From NCBI GenBank assembly GCA_018969685.1, contig JAGWXX010000006.1, positions 1 to 50,884 of the forward strand: a stretch of DNA of 50,884 nt, given 5' to 3'. The translations under genes were made by a program, and so were the position numbers. This document shows positions 1 through 11,184 of the stretch, in pieces (the first letter of the stretch is position 1; every line of letters starts with the position of its first letter). Origin of the DNA: Acidobacteriota bacterium. GTDB taxonomy: Bacteria > Actinomycetota > Acidimicrobiia > Acidimicrobiales > Ilumatobacteraceae. A model generated the notes under the pieces. The model made no database searches and was not told the origin of the DNA. It worked only from the letters and a program-made list of their open reading frames with translations.

Positions 1-119
1 TCTGGTGAACGAACCGCCGCACACCGGTTGCAGTGCGGCATCGGTTCGGCGAACTCTTGGTAACCCGACATCGGCAAGAACCGGCGCCGACCTGCCGGGG
101 GGAGCAGGCGACGCCGGTT

Positions 120-153
120 CGAACCCGGCACCCGTGCGCGGGTGCCGGGTTCG
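120..153 (-). terminator. Perfect 15-bp stem / 4-nt loop hairpin downstream of phoX
   Basis: CGAACCCGGCACCCG-TGCG-CGGGTGCCGGGTTCG, just past the phoX stop (170) on the minus strand; no clear U-tract. Confidence 0.6.
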
Positions 154-169
154 CAGCGACCGGGGACCG

Positions 170-2002
170 CTACGAACCGATCACCCCGCCATCCCTGCGG
201 GTGATCACGATCGTGCAGTCGCGCGGCACGGGACCAGCCGCACCCGTGAACTGCTCCGGGAAGTTCGTCACCGACGCCTTGCCGTCGCCGGGGTGCTGCA
301 GGTTGACGAACATCGTCCTTCGGTCCGGCGTGACGGCGACGCCCGTCACTTCGCAGCCCTTGACGCCCGTGAACAACCGCTTGAACTCCCTGGTCCTCGC
401 GTTCGCGACGAGCATCTGGTCGTTGGAGCCTCCCGGCTGCGTTCCGTCGGTCTGCACGAACAGTCTTCCGTCACGATCCGCCCAGATTCCGTCGGGAGAG
501 CCGTACATCTGCCCACCCGCATCCGCGACGTCCTTGGAGACCGCGAAGATGTCCCAGGTGAAGCGGAGGCCGACGTGGTTGTTGGCGTCCTTCCACCGGA
601 CGATGTGTCCATCGGCGTTGGCCGCCACCGGATTTGCGGCGTCGACTGGGGCCCGACCGGCGGTTCCACGCTGGGAGTTGTTGGTGAGGGTGACGTAGGC
701 GGAACCGTCAGGACCGACCGTGATCCATTCGGGGCGGTCCATCTTGGTCGCGCCCGCGACATCAGCGGCGAGCCGCGTGTACACGAGGATCCAGTCCATC
801 GTCCGGTCGGCGAGCAGCGGGTTCGCGGTGGAGAGCTCGAGCCAGTCGCCCGTGCCGTCGGCATTGAACCGAGCAACGTACAGCGTTCCCTCGTCCAAGG
901 GGCTGACGCCCTTCTTCACCATCGTCTTCCAGTCGCGTGCCGAGACGAACTTGTAGATGTAGTCGAACCGTTCGTCGTCGCCCATGTAGACAACGATCCG
1001 GCCGTCCTTGCCCTCGACGACCTCGGCACCCTCGTGCTTGACGCGGCCGAGCGCAGTGCGCTTGACCGGCCTCGACTTCGGCTTGTTCGGATCGATCTCC
1101 ACGACCCATCCGAACCGGTTTGCCTCGTTCCCGTACGCCGTGTTGGACACGTCGAATCGGGGGTCGTGAAGGTGCCAGCCATAGCCGAACCCAGCTGCGT
1201 TGATGCCGTACCTCGACTGCTCCGCACTCGCCTTCCACGCGGTCGACGACGTGCCGAAGTACCCGTTGAAGTTCTCCTCGCACGTCAGGTACGTCCCCCA
1301 CGGCGTGTAGCCGTTCGCGCAGTTGTTGAGTGTTCCGAGCGTGGGGTTGCCCGCAGCGTTGCGCAGGAACGCGCTCTCCGCGGCGGGTCCGCTGAAGGCG
1401 ACCGGCGTGTTGACGTGGATCCGGCGGTTTCTCCGGTCCTTCGCGACCCTCCAGCCACCCTTCGCACGCTCGATCGCCACGACCGACACGCCGTGTGCAG
1501 CCTGCGACAGCTGCACGTCGGCGGCGCTTGCCGCGTTGACGCGGCCGTACACGTGCTCGTTCGTGCCGTACTCGTGGTTGATGCACAGGAGTCCGCCGCG
1601 CTCGTTCCCGAAGTACGTCATCCCGTCGTGGCCGATGCCGATGCTCCGGTTCTGCTGGTCGGCCGTGAAGCCGGCGTACTGGAACGACTCGCCGGAACCA
1701 TCGAGCTTCTCCCGCCACGGGATCAGCACGCTGTATCGGTACTCCGGGGCGATGGTCGGCATGGGACCGCTCTGGAGGGGAATCGACGTGAAGCCGATCA
1801 GCGGCTTCGTGGCGGCTGGGGAAGCCGGGACGGCTGCGCCGGTCGGTGCAGCACTCGCCGCGGGACTCAGGGCGAAGTAGGTGGTCGCCGCCGTTGCGAG
1901 ACCTCCGACGATCAGTCCGCGCCTGCTGACGTACTGGTCCAGGATGCTCGCGAACGTCGGATTGTCCGAGTTGTTGCTGATGCCATCGTCACTGACGTCC
2001 AT
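170..2002 (-). CDS. phoX: PhoX/DUF839-family alkaline phosphatase, Tat-exported
   Basis: PhoX-like protein with twin-arginine signal ([26 protein letters not shown]); start moved to MDVSDDG at 2002, preceded by AAGGAG. Confidence 0.85.
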   Translation of the reverse strand: MDVSDDGISNNSDNPTFASILDQYVSRRGLIVGGLATAATTYFALSPAASAAPTGAAVPASPAATKPLIGFTSIPLQSGPMPTIAPEYRYSVLIPWREKLDGSGESFQYAGFTADQQNRSIGIGHDGMTYFGNERGGLLCINHEYGTNEHVYGRVNAASAADVQLSQAAHGVSVVAIERAKGGWRVAKDRRNRRIHVNTPVAFSGPAAESAFLRNAAGNPTLGTLNNCANGYTPWGTYLTCEENFNGYFGTSSTAWKASAEQSRYGINAAGFGYGWHLHDPRFDVSNTAYGNEANRFGWVVEIDPNKPKSRPVKRTALGRVKHEGAEVVEGKDGRIVVYMGDDERFDYIYKFVSARDWKTMVKKGVSPLDEGTLYVARFNADGTGDWLELSTANPLLADRTMDWILVYTRLAADVAGATKMDRPEWITVGPDGSAYVTLTNNSQRGTAGRAPVDAANPVAANADGHIVRWKDANNHVGLRFTWDIFAVSKDVADAGGQMYGSPDGIWADRDGRLFVQTDGTQPGGSNDQMLVANARTREFKRLFTGVKGCEVTGVAVTPDRRTMFVNLQHPGDGKASVTNFPEQFTGAAGPVPRDCTIVITRRDGGVIGS

Positions 2003-2197
2003 GGTGTGGTCTCCTTGTTGCTCAGGGAGTCGCGGCTGCAACCCCACGCGGCCGAAACGTAGGAAACGAGTCCGACGGGATGGTGACCCCTTGGCGACAC
2101 CGGCGACATCAGCGGGTGAATTCCTGGCACCGGCCCATTTCCACCCGAGCGACAGGCGCATCCCGACCCAGACTGGAATACCGGATCAATACAAGAC

Positions 2198-2226
2198 TTG
2201 GACAATGTCCGGATTACCGCTAATCT
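2198..2226 (+). promoter_or_regulatory. furA promoter: TTGGAC-N17-TAATCT, leaderless
   Basis: -35 at 2198-2203, 17-nt spacer, -10 at 2221-2226, ATG at 2235. A GGACA-A-TGTCC palindrome (2200-2210) overlaps the -35/spacer. Confidence 0.6.
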
Positions 2227-2234
2227 CGCTCGCG

Positions 2235-4891
<2,657 letters not shown>

Positions 4892-4908
4892 CGAACCACT
4901 GAACGACG

Positions 4909-4946
4909 GAACGGCCGCCGGGGGCACCTGCCCCCGGCGGCCGTTC
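4909..4946. terminator. Bidirectional hairpin terminator between convergent katG and DUF805 gene
   Basis: Perfect 18-bp inverted repeat GAACGGCCGCCGGGGGCA/TGCCCCCGGCGGCCGTTC with 2-nt centre. Confidence 0.85.
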
Positions 4947-4957
4947 TGCGTTCCGGC

Positions 4958-5332
4958 TCAGCCGGGGTACTTCGGCGACGCCCCGTACGTGTTGGATCCC
5001 TTCGCGCTGTCGCTCGCGAGGAAGACGATCAGGATGATGACGCCGACCAGCGGGATCAGGCCGATGAGGAGCATCCACCCGGACCTGCCCGTGTCGTGCA
5101 GGCGGCGGATCGCCACGGCGAGCGACGGGATCAGCGTCCCCAGCCAGTAGACCAGCGCGACGAGTCCTGTCACCGCGTTCAGCCCGTCGCTGATCGAGCC
5201 AACGACGTTGAGCACGATCGACACGATCACGCCGGTGAGCGCGAACCACCAGTACTCCGAGCGCCTCGCCCGGCCCGAGAACGTCGCGTAGTTCCCGAGC
5301 ACCACCGTCTTCCATGCGTTGACCAGTTGCAT
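4958..5332 (-). CDS. DUF805 family membrane protein
   Basis: FSGRARRSEYWWFAL ... RRLHDTGRSGWM motifs typical of DUF805; GGAGG SD. Confidence 0.85.
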   Translation of the reverse strand: MQLVNAWKTVVLGNYATFSGRARRSEYWWFALTGVIVSIVLNVVGSISDGLNAVTGLVALVYWLGTLIPSLAVAIRRLHDTGRSGWMLLIGLIPLVGVIILIVFLASDSAKGSNTYGASPKYPG

Positions 5333-5352
5333 ATCCGTCCCTCCGTTTCGAT

Positions 5353-5374
5353 GTCCGACCCCCTTGGGTCGGAC
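5353..5374 (-). terminator. 9-bp stem hairpin between lipoprotein gene and DUF805 gene (terminator or 5'-end mRNA hairpin)
   Basis: GTCCGACCC-CCTT-GGGTCGGAC; a TAGTGT -10-like hexamer (5387-5382, minus strand) would place the TSS at its edge. Confidence 0.5.
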
Positions 5375-5420
5375 GGAGCCGACACTACCGTTGCGCGAAC
5401 GTCGGAGGTTCGGATCGCGG

Positions 5421-6608
5421 TCAGCCCCAGCTGGGCGCCTCGGGTGCCCACGCCATGTCCATCACGACCGGCGCCATCATGGTCGGCCACGGCACCCGCT
5501 CGAGGATCGCGCCGTCGGGCGACACCACCCAGAACCCCGACTCACCGCTCGAGAGCATGACATAGACCAGCACGACCCGACCGTCCGGCGACCAGACCGG
5601 ATTGGCCCCCATCCACTCGGGATCGTCGACGAATCCCTCGGGGAGCAGCGGCCGCAGACCCGTTCCATCGGCATTGACGACGAACGGCTCGTCCCGTCCT
5701 TCCGGACCCCGGTTGCCTTCGAAGACGACCATCGATCCGTCCGGCGACCAGGACGCCGTCCCCGACGTAGCGCACACGGCCTCGTCTTCGTTCGGCGTCC
5801 CGCGACCCGTGATGCGCACCTGCTCCAGCGAGGGCACCTCCAGCCGGATGAGACCCGTGCACTCGTCGTCGCTGTAGGCCATCAAGGCCGAGCCAGTGGG
5901 CGACCATCGGAAGCCGTCGAGATCGGCCGGTGAGTACATCACTCCTTCCGCAGGCTCCCCACCGTCCACGACGGGCGGCACGCCGGTAGGCGAGATGAAG
6001 AGGCCGCGGGGGGAGACGGTTCGGACGTATCCATACCACTTGCCGTCGGGGGACGTCGACCACCACGGTCGAACCGGGTCGTCCACGGCCGACGACGGCG
6101 AGCCGTCGAGGTTCACCGCGCGCCACGTTCGGTCCGTGAACCTCCCGAGACTCCCGTCGGCGTCGAGCTCGACGAAGTACAGGGTCGATCCGTCGTAGGT
6201 AAACCCGGGAGAGCCGGAGTTCTGGCCGGGTTTGGACGCGACGATCACCTCGCTGCCGTCCGGCTTCACCAGGCACACCTGAAACGACATGTCGAACACG
6301 CCCTCCACGAGCGATATCGCCTCGTCCACGCTGTCAACACCCGACAGGTCCTCTCCCGCCAACGCCGTCGGATCCGATCCACAACCCGGTCCGGCAATCG
6401 CAAACATCCCCGGAAGCCCTGACAGGGAGAACCCCTCCGCGGCGGTCGTCCCGGACGGGGCATCCACGCCCGTTTCCCCTGCGACGGATGTCGATGGGAC
6501 GGGCGCGCCAGCCTCGTCGCCGCCGCCCACGCCGCACGCCCCCGCCGCTGCGGCACCGACCACCACCACGATCGCCCAGCCACACCTTCGCCGCGTTCGA
6601 TGAGCCAT
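5421..6608 (-). CDS. Lipoprotein with TolB/PD40-like beta-propeller repeats
   Basis: Signal peptide plus lipobox (GAAAAGAC), repeated 'SPDGxxVxY' blades; start at ATG 6608. Confidence 0.75.
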   Translation of the reverse strand: MAHRTRRRCGWAIVVVVGAAAAGACGVGGGDEAGAPVPSTSVAGETGVDAPSGTTAAEGFSLSGLPGMFAIAGPGCGSDPTALAGEDLSGVDSVDEAISLVEGVFDMSFQVCLVKPDGSEVIVASKPGQNSGSPGFTYDGSTLYFVELDADGSLGRFTDRTWRAVNLDGSPSSAVDDPVRPWWSTSPDGKWYGYVRTVSPRGLFISPTGVPPVVDGGEPAEGVMYSPADLDGFRWSPTGSALMAYSDDECTGLIRLEVPSLEQVRITGRGTPNEDEAVCATSGTASWSPDGSMVVFEGNRGPEGRDEPFVVNADGTGLRPLLPEGFVDDPEWMGANPVWSPDGRVVLVYVMLSSGESGFWVVSPDGAILERVPWPTMMAPVVMDMAWAPEAPSWG

Positions 6609-6614
6609 GCGGCG

Positions 6615-6621
6615 TACAGTA
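6615..6621. promoter_or_regulatory. Symmetric bidirectional -10 element (TACAGT forward / TACTGT reverse)
   Basis: GTACAGTAC core; exactly 7 nt from forward hexamer to GTG 6628 and 7 nt from reverse hexamer to ATG 6608. Confidence 0.65.
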
Positions 6622-6627
6622 CCGATC

Positions 6628-6975
6628 GTGGTCGACGCCTTCCGACACGTTCGATGCAGCCCTGTCGCCGCGGTCGCCGCCGCGCTCATCCTCGCCGCGT
6701 GTGGCGCGGCCGACGGTGCCGAGCCGTCCGACACCGCCGTCGCAGAGTGCCCGGCCGCGGATCCGTCCGACGCAACCGCCATCTCCGACGAGCGCGCGGC
6801 GGTCCTGGTCGGCCTGTCGGAGGCCGACGCCGAGCACTGCGCGACGGAACTCGGCTGGGGATGGCGGGTCGGCGAGCGCGACGGCGAGGCCTTCGCACTC
6901 ACCGCCGACTACTCCCCTTCTCGGGTCACCGTCACCGTCACCGACGGGACGGTGACCGCGATCGTCGTCGGCTAA
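6628..6975 (+). CDS. Small putative lipoprotein (hypothetical)
   Basis: VVDAFRHVRCSPVAAVAAALILAACG: signal peptide with LAAC lipobox; GTG 6628 preferred over ATG 6607 from promoter geometry. Confidence 0.65.
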   Translation: MVDAFRHVRCSPVAAVAAALILAACGAADGAEPSDTAVAECPAADPSDATAISDERAAVLVGLSEADAEHCATELGWGWRVGERDGEAFALTADYSPSRVTVTVTDGTVTAIVVG

Positions 6976-8207
6976 CCGACCCGCGAGCGTGCGGCGCGGG
7001 CGACGAACGCAGCGGCGAGCGCCGACACGAGCGAGGCCGCGAGGATCGCAACCCGCGCATCCCGGAGGAGCAGCGGATCGTCGAAGGCGAGGCCGCTCAC
7101 GAAGAGCGACACCGTGAACCCGATGCCGGCGGCATGTCCGGTCGCCGCCAGGTCGCGAAGGCCGAGCGACGGCGCAACTCCGCCCGGCCGGACACGTCCC
7201 GCCACCGCCGCGGCCGACAGCACGCCGAGCGGCTTGCCCACCACCAGGCCGAGGAACACACCCCACGCCACCTTCGACTCCACCGCACGCCCGATCGTCG
7301 CCGACGACACCTCCACCCCGGCGCTCGCAAGCGCGAACAACGGCAGCACGGCGAAGCTGCTGAACGGATGCAGGCGGTGCAGCAGCCACTCGACGACCGA
7401 CACCGACCCCTCCGCGGACGGGCGCTTCGGGTCCTCCGCGTCGACGAGGCGGGTGCCGCGCTTCGGCGTCACCGGCGCCAGCAAGCCCATCGCGACGCCG
7501 GCGAGCGTGGCGTGCATGCCCGCAGACTTCAGGGCCAGCCACAGCACCAACCCGAGGAACACGTAGGCCGGGACTGCCTGCACCCCTGCCCGTCGTACGA
7601 CGATCGCGGCGACGACCGTCACCGCCGCGAGCGCAAGCCACGCGAGGTGCACACCGTCGGAGTAGACGAACGCGATCACCAGGATCGCGCCAATGTCGTC
7701 GATCACGGCGAGACCCAGGAGGAAGGCCCGTGCGGCCTGGGGGACGGAGCGCCCCAGCACGGCGACCAGCCCGACGGCGAGCGCGATGTCCGTCGCGATC
7801 GGGACGCCCCAACCGGCCGGTGCCGCGCTGCCCGCCACGGCCAGATACAGGCCGGCAGGGACGACCATGCCCCCCACGGCGGCGACGAGCGGGATCGCGA
7901 GCGCACGGCGGGATGCGAGGTGTCCCGAGGTCGCCTCACGCTTGATCTCGAGGCCGACGACGAGGAAGAAGACCGTCATCAACCCCTCGCTCACCCAGTG
8001 GGCGAGATCCATCCGCAGGTGCAGCGACGCCACGTCGGCGCCCACCACCAAGGACCACAGCGATGCGTGCGAGGCGCGCCACGGCGAATTCGCCCAGACG
8101 AGGGCCACGACGGTGGATGCGAGCAGCACGACGCCGCCCGCGGCCTCGGTGCGCAGGAAGTCGCGCAACGGGGCAATTGACGGGCGGCTCAGGCGTGGCT
8201 CGGACAT
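6972..8207 (-). CDS. nhaA: Na+/H+ antiporter NhaA
   Basis: Full-length NhaA (FFLVVGLEIKRE, PIATDIALAVG, LAVIDDIGAILVIA). Confidence 0.95.
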   Translation of the reverse strand: MSEPRLSRPSIAPLRDFLRTEAAGGVVLLASTVVALVWANSPWRASHASLWSLVVGADVASLHLRMDLAHWVSEGLMTVFFLVVGLEIKREATSGHLASRRALAIPLVAAVGGMVVPAGLYLAVAGSAAPAGWGVPIATDIALAVGLVAVLGRSVPQAARAFLLGLAVIDDIGAILVIAFVYSDGVHLAWLALAAVTVVAAIVVRRAGVQAVPAYVFLGLVLWLALKSAGMHATLAGVAMGLLAPVTPKRGTRLVDAEDPKRPSAEGSVSVVEWLLHRLHPFSSFAVLPLFALASAGVEVSSATIGRAVESKVAWGVFLGLVVGKPLGVLSAAAVAGRVRPGGVAPSLGLRDLAATGHAAGIGFTVSLFVSGLAFDDPLLLRDARVAILAASLVSALAAAFVARAARSRVG

Positions 8208-8309
8208 GGTGATCTCCCCTGCCGACCAGACTTCCCGGCGAACCCAAAGGTCATTGTGGCACGCGTGGACCGTGCCGGGACGGCGCTGCGCTCCGCGCCT
8301 CGACCGGCG

Positions 8310-9059
8310 CTAGCTCGTGATGCGCTCGCGCAGGTGCACCGGCTCGGCCGGCGGCCGGCCCTTCCGACGGACGCCGATCTGGACGACCTCGACGAACACC
8401 GAGAACATCATGGCCGCGTAGATGTAGCCCTTCGGGATCTTCTGTCCGAGGCCCTCCGCCATCAGCGTCGTGCCGATCAGCAGCAGGAACGCGAGCGCGA
8501 GCACCTTCACCGACGGGTGGCGGTTCACGAAGCGGTAGATCGCACCGGACGCGGCGAGCATGACGAGGACCGCAGCCACCACCGCGACGACCATCACGGG
8601 GACATGATGCGTCATGCCCACCGCCGTGATCACCGAGTCGATGGAGAACACGAGGTCGAGCAGCAGCACCTGGCCGATGACCGCCGCGAAGGAGACCGCC
8701 GCCTTCCCGCCGCTTCCGTGCTCCTCGCCCTCGAGCTTGTGGTGGATCTCGCGGGTCGCCTTGAAGATCAGGAACAACCCGCCCGCGAGCAGGATCAGGT
8801 CCTTGCCGCTGAACCCGACGCCGAGCACCTCGAACAGCTCCGTCTTCAGCGTGATGACCCAGCCGACCGCCAGGAGCAGCAGCACGCGCATGCCGCCCGC
8901 CGCGAGCAACCCCGTGCGGCGCGCGCGGTCCTGCTGGTCGGCCGGCAGCTTGGAGGCGAGGATCGAGATGAAGATGACGTTGTCGACGCCGAGCACCACC
9001 TCGAGGGCGAGCAGGGCGGCGAGTGCCGACCAGGCGTCGGGATCGGAGAGCCAGGACAT
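8310..9059 (-). CDS. TerC family integral membrane protein
   Basis: LEVVLGVDNVIFI ... DLVFSIDSVITAVGMT motifs of TerC; TAGCAT-N7-ATG upstream. Confidence 0.93.
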   Translation of the reverse strand: MSWLSDPDAWSALAALLALEVVLGVDNVIFISILASKLPADQQDRARRTGLLAAGGMRVLLLLAVGWVITLKTELFEVLGVGFSGKDLILLAGGLFLIFKATREIHHKLEGEEHGSGGKAAVSFAAVIGQVLLLDLVFSIDSVITAVGMTHHVPVMVVAVVAAVLVMLAASGAIYRFVNRHPSVKVLALAFLLLIGTTLMAEGLGQKIPKGYIYAAMMFSVFVEVVQIGVRRKGRPPAEPVHLRERITS

Positions 9060-9104
9060 GCAGGCGATGCTAGGCGGGAGCCCGTGCGGCGGACCGGAAT
9101 GCCG

Positions 9105-9854
9105 TCAGCGGTCGCCGGCGACGACCCGCCACAGCGGACCGGGCAGGGCGCGCAGCACGGCGAACACCGGCCGCAACACCCACGGCACATACCACGTGCG
9201 GGACCGCCGTGCGCCGAGCGCCCGCACCACCGCGCGCGCCGCGCGGTCGGGGCCGATCGTGAACGGCGCCTCCTCCAGCCCGCGCGTCATGCGCGTGCGC
9301 ACGAAGCCGGGGCGCAGCACCTGGACGCGCAGCGAGGGGTGTGCACCGGCGAGGCCGCGCGCGAAGGCGTCGATCGCCGACTTGGCCGCTCCGTAGGGGT
9401 AGTTCGACCGCCGCGGGCGCAGTGCGGCGACCGACGACAGCACGACGATCGACCCGCCTCCGCGCGCCGACATCGCGCGCGCGACCGCGGCCAGTGCCGC
9501 GGCCGGACCTGCCGCGTTCGCCGTCATCAACGACCAGACGTCGGCTGCGCCGGCCTCCCCCGACGCGTGCCCGAGGCTGCCCACGGCGCAGATCGCCGCG
9601 TCCAGCCCGCCGAGCACCTCCACCGCGGCTGCGACCGCCGCGTCGTGACGATCGGCCTCGCGCGCGTCCCACGTCGTCGCCCCCACCACCGCGCGCTCTG
9701 CACCCAGTTCGGCGGCGCGGGTTCGCGCGGCCGGCGCGTCGCGCGCGGCGAGCACGCACCGCACGTCGCGCTCCGACGACAGCCGTGCCACGGCGCGCAG
9801 CGCGATCTCGCTGCCCCCGCCCAGCACGAGCACGCGCAGCGGATCAGCGCCCAC
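9105..9854 (-). CDS. dprE2: Decaprenylphosphoryl-2-keto-ribose reductase (SDR, DprE2-like)
   Basis: SDR fold (YGAAKSA) immediately downstream of, and overlapping, the DprE1-like gene. Confidence 0.82.
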   Translation of the reverse strand: MGADPLRVLVLGGGSEIALRAVARLSSERDVRCVLAARDAPAARTRAAELGAERAVVGATTWDAREADRHDAAVAAAVEVLGGLDAAICAVGSLGHASGEAGAADVWSLMTANAAGPAAALAAVARAMSARGGGSIVVLSSVAALRPRRSNYPYGAAKSAIDAFARGLAGAHPSLRVQVLRPGFVRTRMTRGLEEAPFTIGPDRAARAVVRALGARRSRTWYVPWVLRPVFAVLRALPGPLWRVVAGDR

Positions 9855-11184
9855 GGTGGCTCCCCCGCAGGCCGAGCCGACGGTCGAGGTCGCTCGTCAA
9901 CCTGCGGTCCGGATCGAGCCGGTCGGCGATCCGGCGCCACTCCGTGAGCTTCGGGTACATCGACGGCAGGTGCCGCGGCCGCATGCGCGCATCCTTCGCG
10001 AGGTAGGTGCGGCCGCCCGCCTGCACCACCATCTCGTCGAGCGAGTCGAGCAGCGCGCGGGCCTCCGGGCCGTCTGCCAGGTCGGCGGCGAGCGTCCATC
10101 CCGTCCGCGGGAACGACAGCAACCCCTCGCCCGCGGGACCGAACCGCTTGAGCACGCCGAGCATGCCGGGCGCGCCTCCGTCGGCGAGCCGTTCGACCAC
10201 GTGACGGAGCGTCCCCTCGCGGCCATCGGGCAGCACGAACTGGTGCTGCAGGAACCCCCGCCGCCCGTAGAGCCGGTTCCAGTCGCGCAGGGCATCGAGC
10301 GGATGGAAGAACGGCGCGATGCCGACGAGCTCGCCGTCGCGCCTGCGAGGTGCACGACGGAACCACGCCTCGTTGAACGCGCGCCCCACCGGGCGGTTGA
10401 GCACGAATCCGGGCACGGCGTCGGGGACGCCCGCGCGCACGCGCGGCGCGTACGCCAGCGGATCGGCGCGCCGCGCGGCATCGAGGTCGGCCACCGTCGC
10501 GTGGTCGCCGGCCGACACCACGCCGCGGCCGAGCGACGCTCCGCGCGCCAGCAGGTCGATCCACGCGACCGAATACCGGTTGCGGCCGTCGGCCTCGGCG
10601 AGGCACGCCAGCATGTCGTCGATGCCGTCGACGCGCCGCGTCCCCACCGCCATCCACGACGTCGCGATGCGCAGCATCCGCACGTCGGCATCCAGCACCA
10701 CGCCCGTCAGCCCCATGCCCCCGGCCGTCGCACGGAAGACGTCGTCGCCCGGGCGCGCGACCACCGTGCCCTCGCCGGGTGTCGCGACGCGCATGCGCCG
10801 CACGTGCGCGCAGAACGAGCCGTCGCGGTGGTGGTTCTTGCCGTGCACATCCGCGGCGATCGCGCCCCCGACCGTGACGAACCGCGTGCCGGGCGACACC
10901 GGCACGAACCACCCCTGCGGCACCGACCAGCGGAGCAGCTCGTCGATGCTGGTCCCCGCGTGCACGCGCACGGTTCCCGCACCGCGCCACGACGGCTCGG
11001 GCACCGGCGCCGACGGCACGAGCACGGCTCCCCCGTCGATCTGGGCCGCGTCCCCGTAGCTGCGGCCGAGCCCGCGCGGCACCCCCGCCCTCGGCCACGC
11101 CGTCGGCACGCCCGCGACGATGGGAACCTCCGTCACCTCCGCCCACGACGTCCGGCCCCAACCGCTGACCCGCACGCCGTTCAC
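9844..11184 (-). CDS. dprE1: FAD-linked decaprenylphosphoryl-ribose oxidase (DprE1-like)
   Basis: GLGRSYGDAAQ, GRRGFLQHQFVLP, SFPRTGWTLAAD, TYLAKDAR, YPKLTEW; GTG start overlaps the ubiA TGA (GTGA). Confidence 0.87.
   Translation of the reverse strand: MNGVRVSGWGRTSWAEVTEVPIVAGVPTAWPRAGVPRGLGRSYGDAAQIDGGAVLVPSAPVPEPSWRGAGTVRVHAGTSIDELLRWSVPQGWFVPVSPGTRFVTVGGAIAADVHGKNHHRDGSFCAHVRRMRVATPGEGTVVARPGDDVFRATAGGMGLTGVVLDADVRMLRIATSWMAVGTRRVDGIDDMLACLAEADGRNRYSVAWIDLLARGASLGRGVVSAGDHATVADLDAARRADPLAYAPRVRAGVPDAVPGFVLNRPVGRAFNEAWFRRAPRRRDGELVGIAPFFHPLDALRDWNRLYGRRGFLQHQFVLPDGREGTLRHVVERLADGGAPGMLGVLKRFGPAGEGLLSFPRTGWTLAADLADGPEARALLDSLDEMVVQAGGRTYLAKDARMRPRHLPSMYPKLTEWRRIADRLDPDRRLTSDLDRRLGLRGSHRGR

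Noticed and set aside
113-137. Possible tRNA gene ending near 137 (TTCGAAC loop)
   Set aside because: The 3' acceptor ACCCGTG has no complementary CACGGGT-like 5' strand at class I or class II distances, and no D or anticodon arm folds.
6607-6609. ATG 6607 as start of the small lipoprotein
   Set aside because: It lies upstream of the -10 hexamer and overlaps the divergent gene's start codon; GTG 6628 fits the promoter and the signal peptide better.
9060-9104. yybP-ykoY (Mn2+) riboswitch upstream of terC
   Set aside because: terC has TAGCAT-N7-ATG and appears leaderless; the short spacer leaves no room for a riboswitch.
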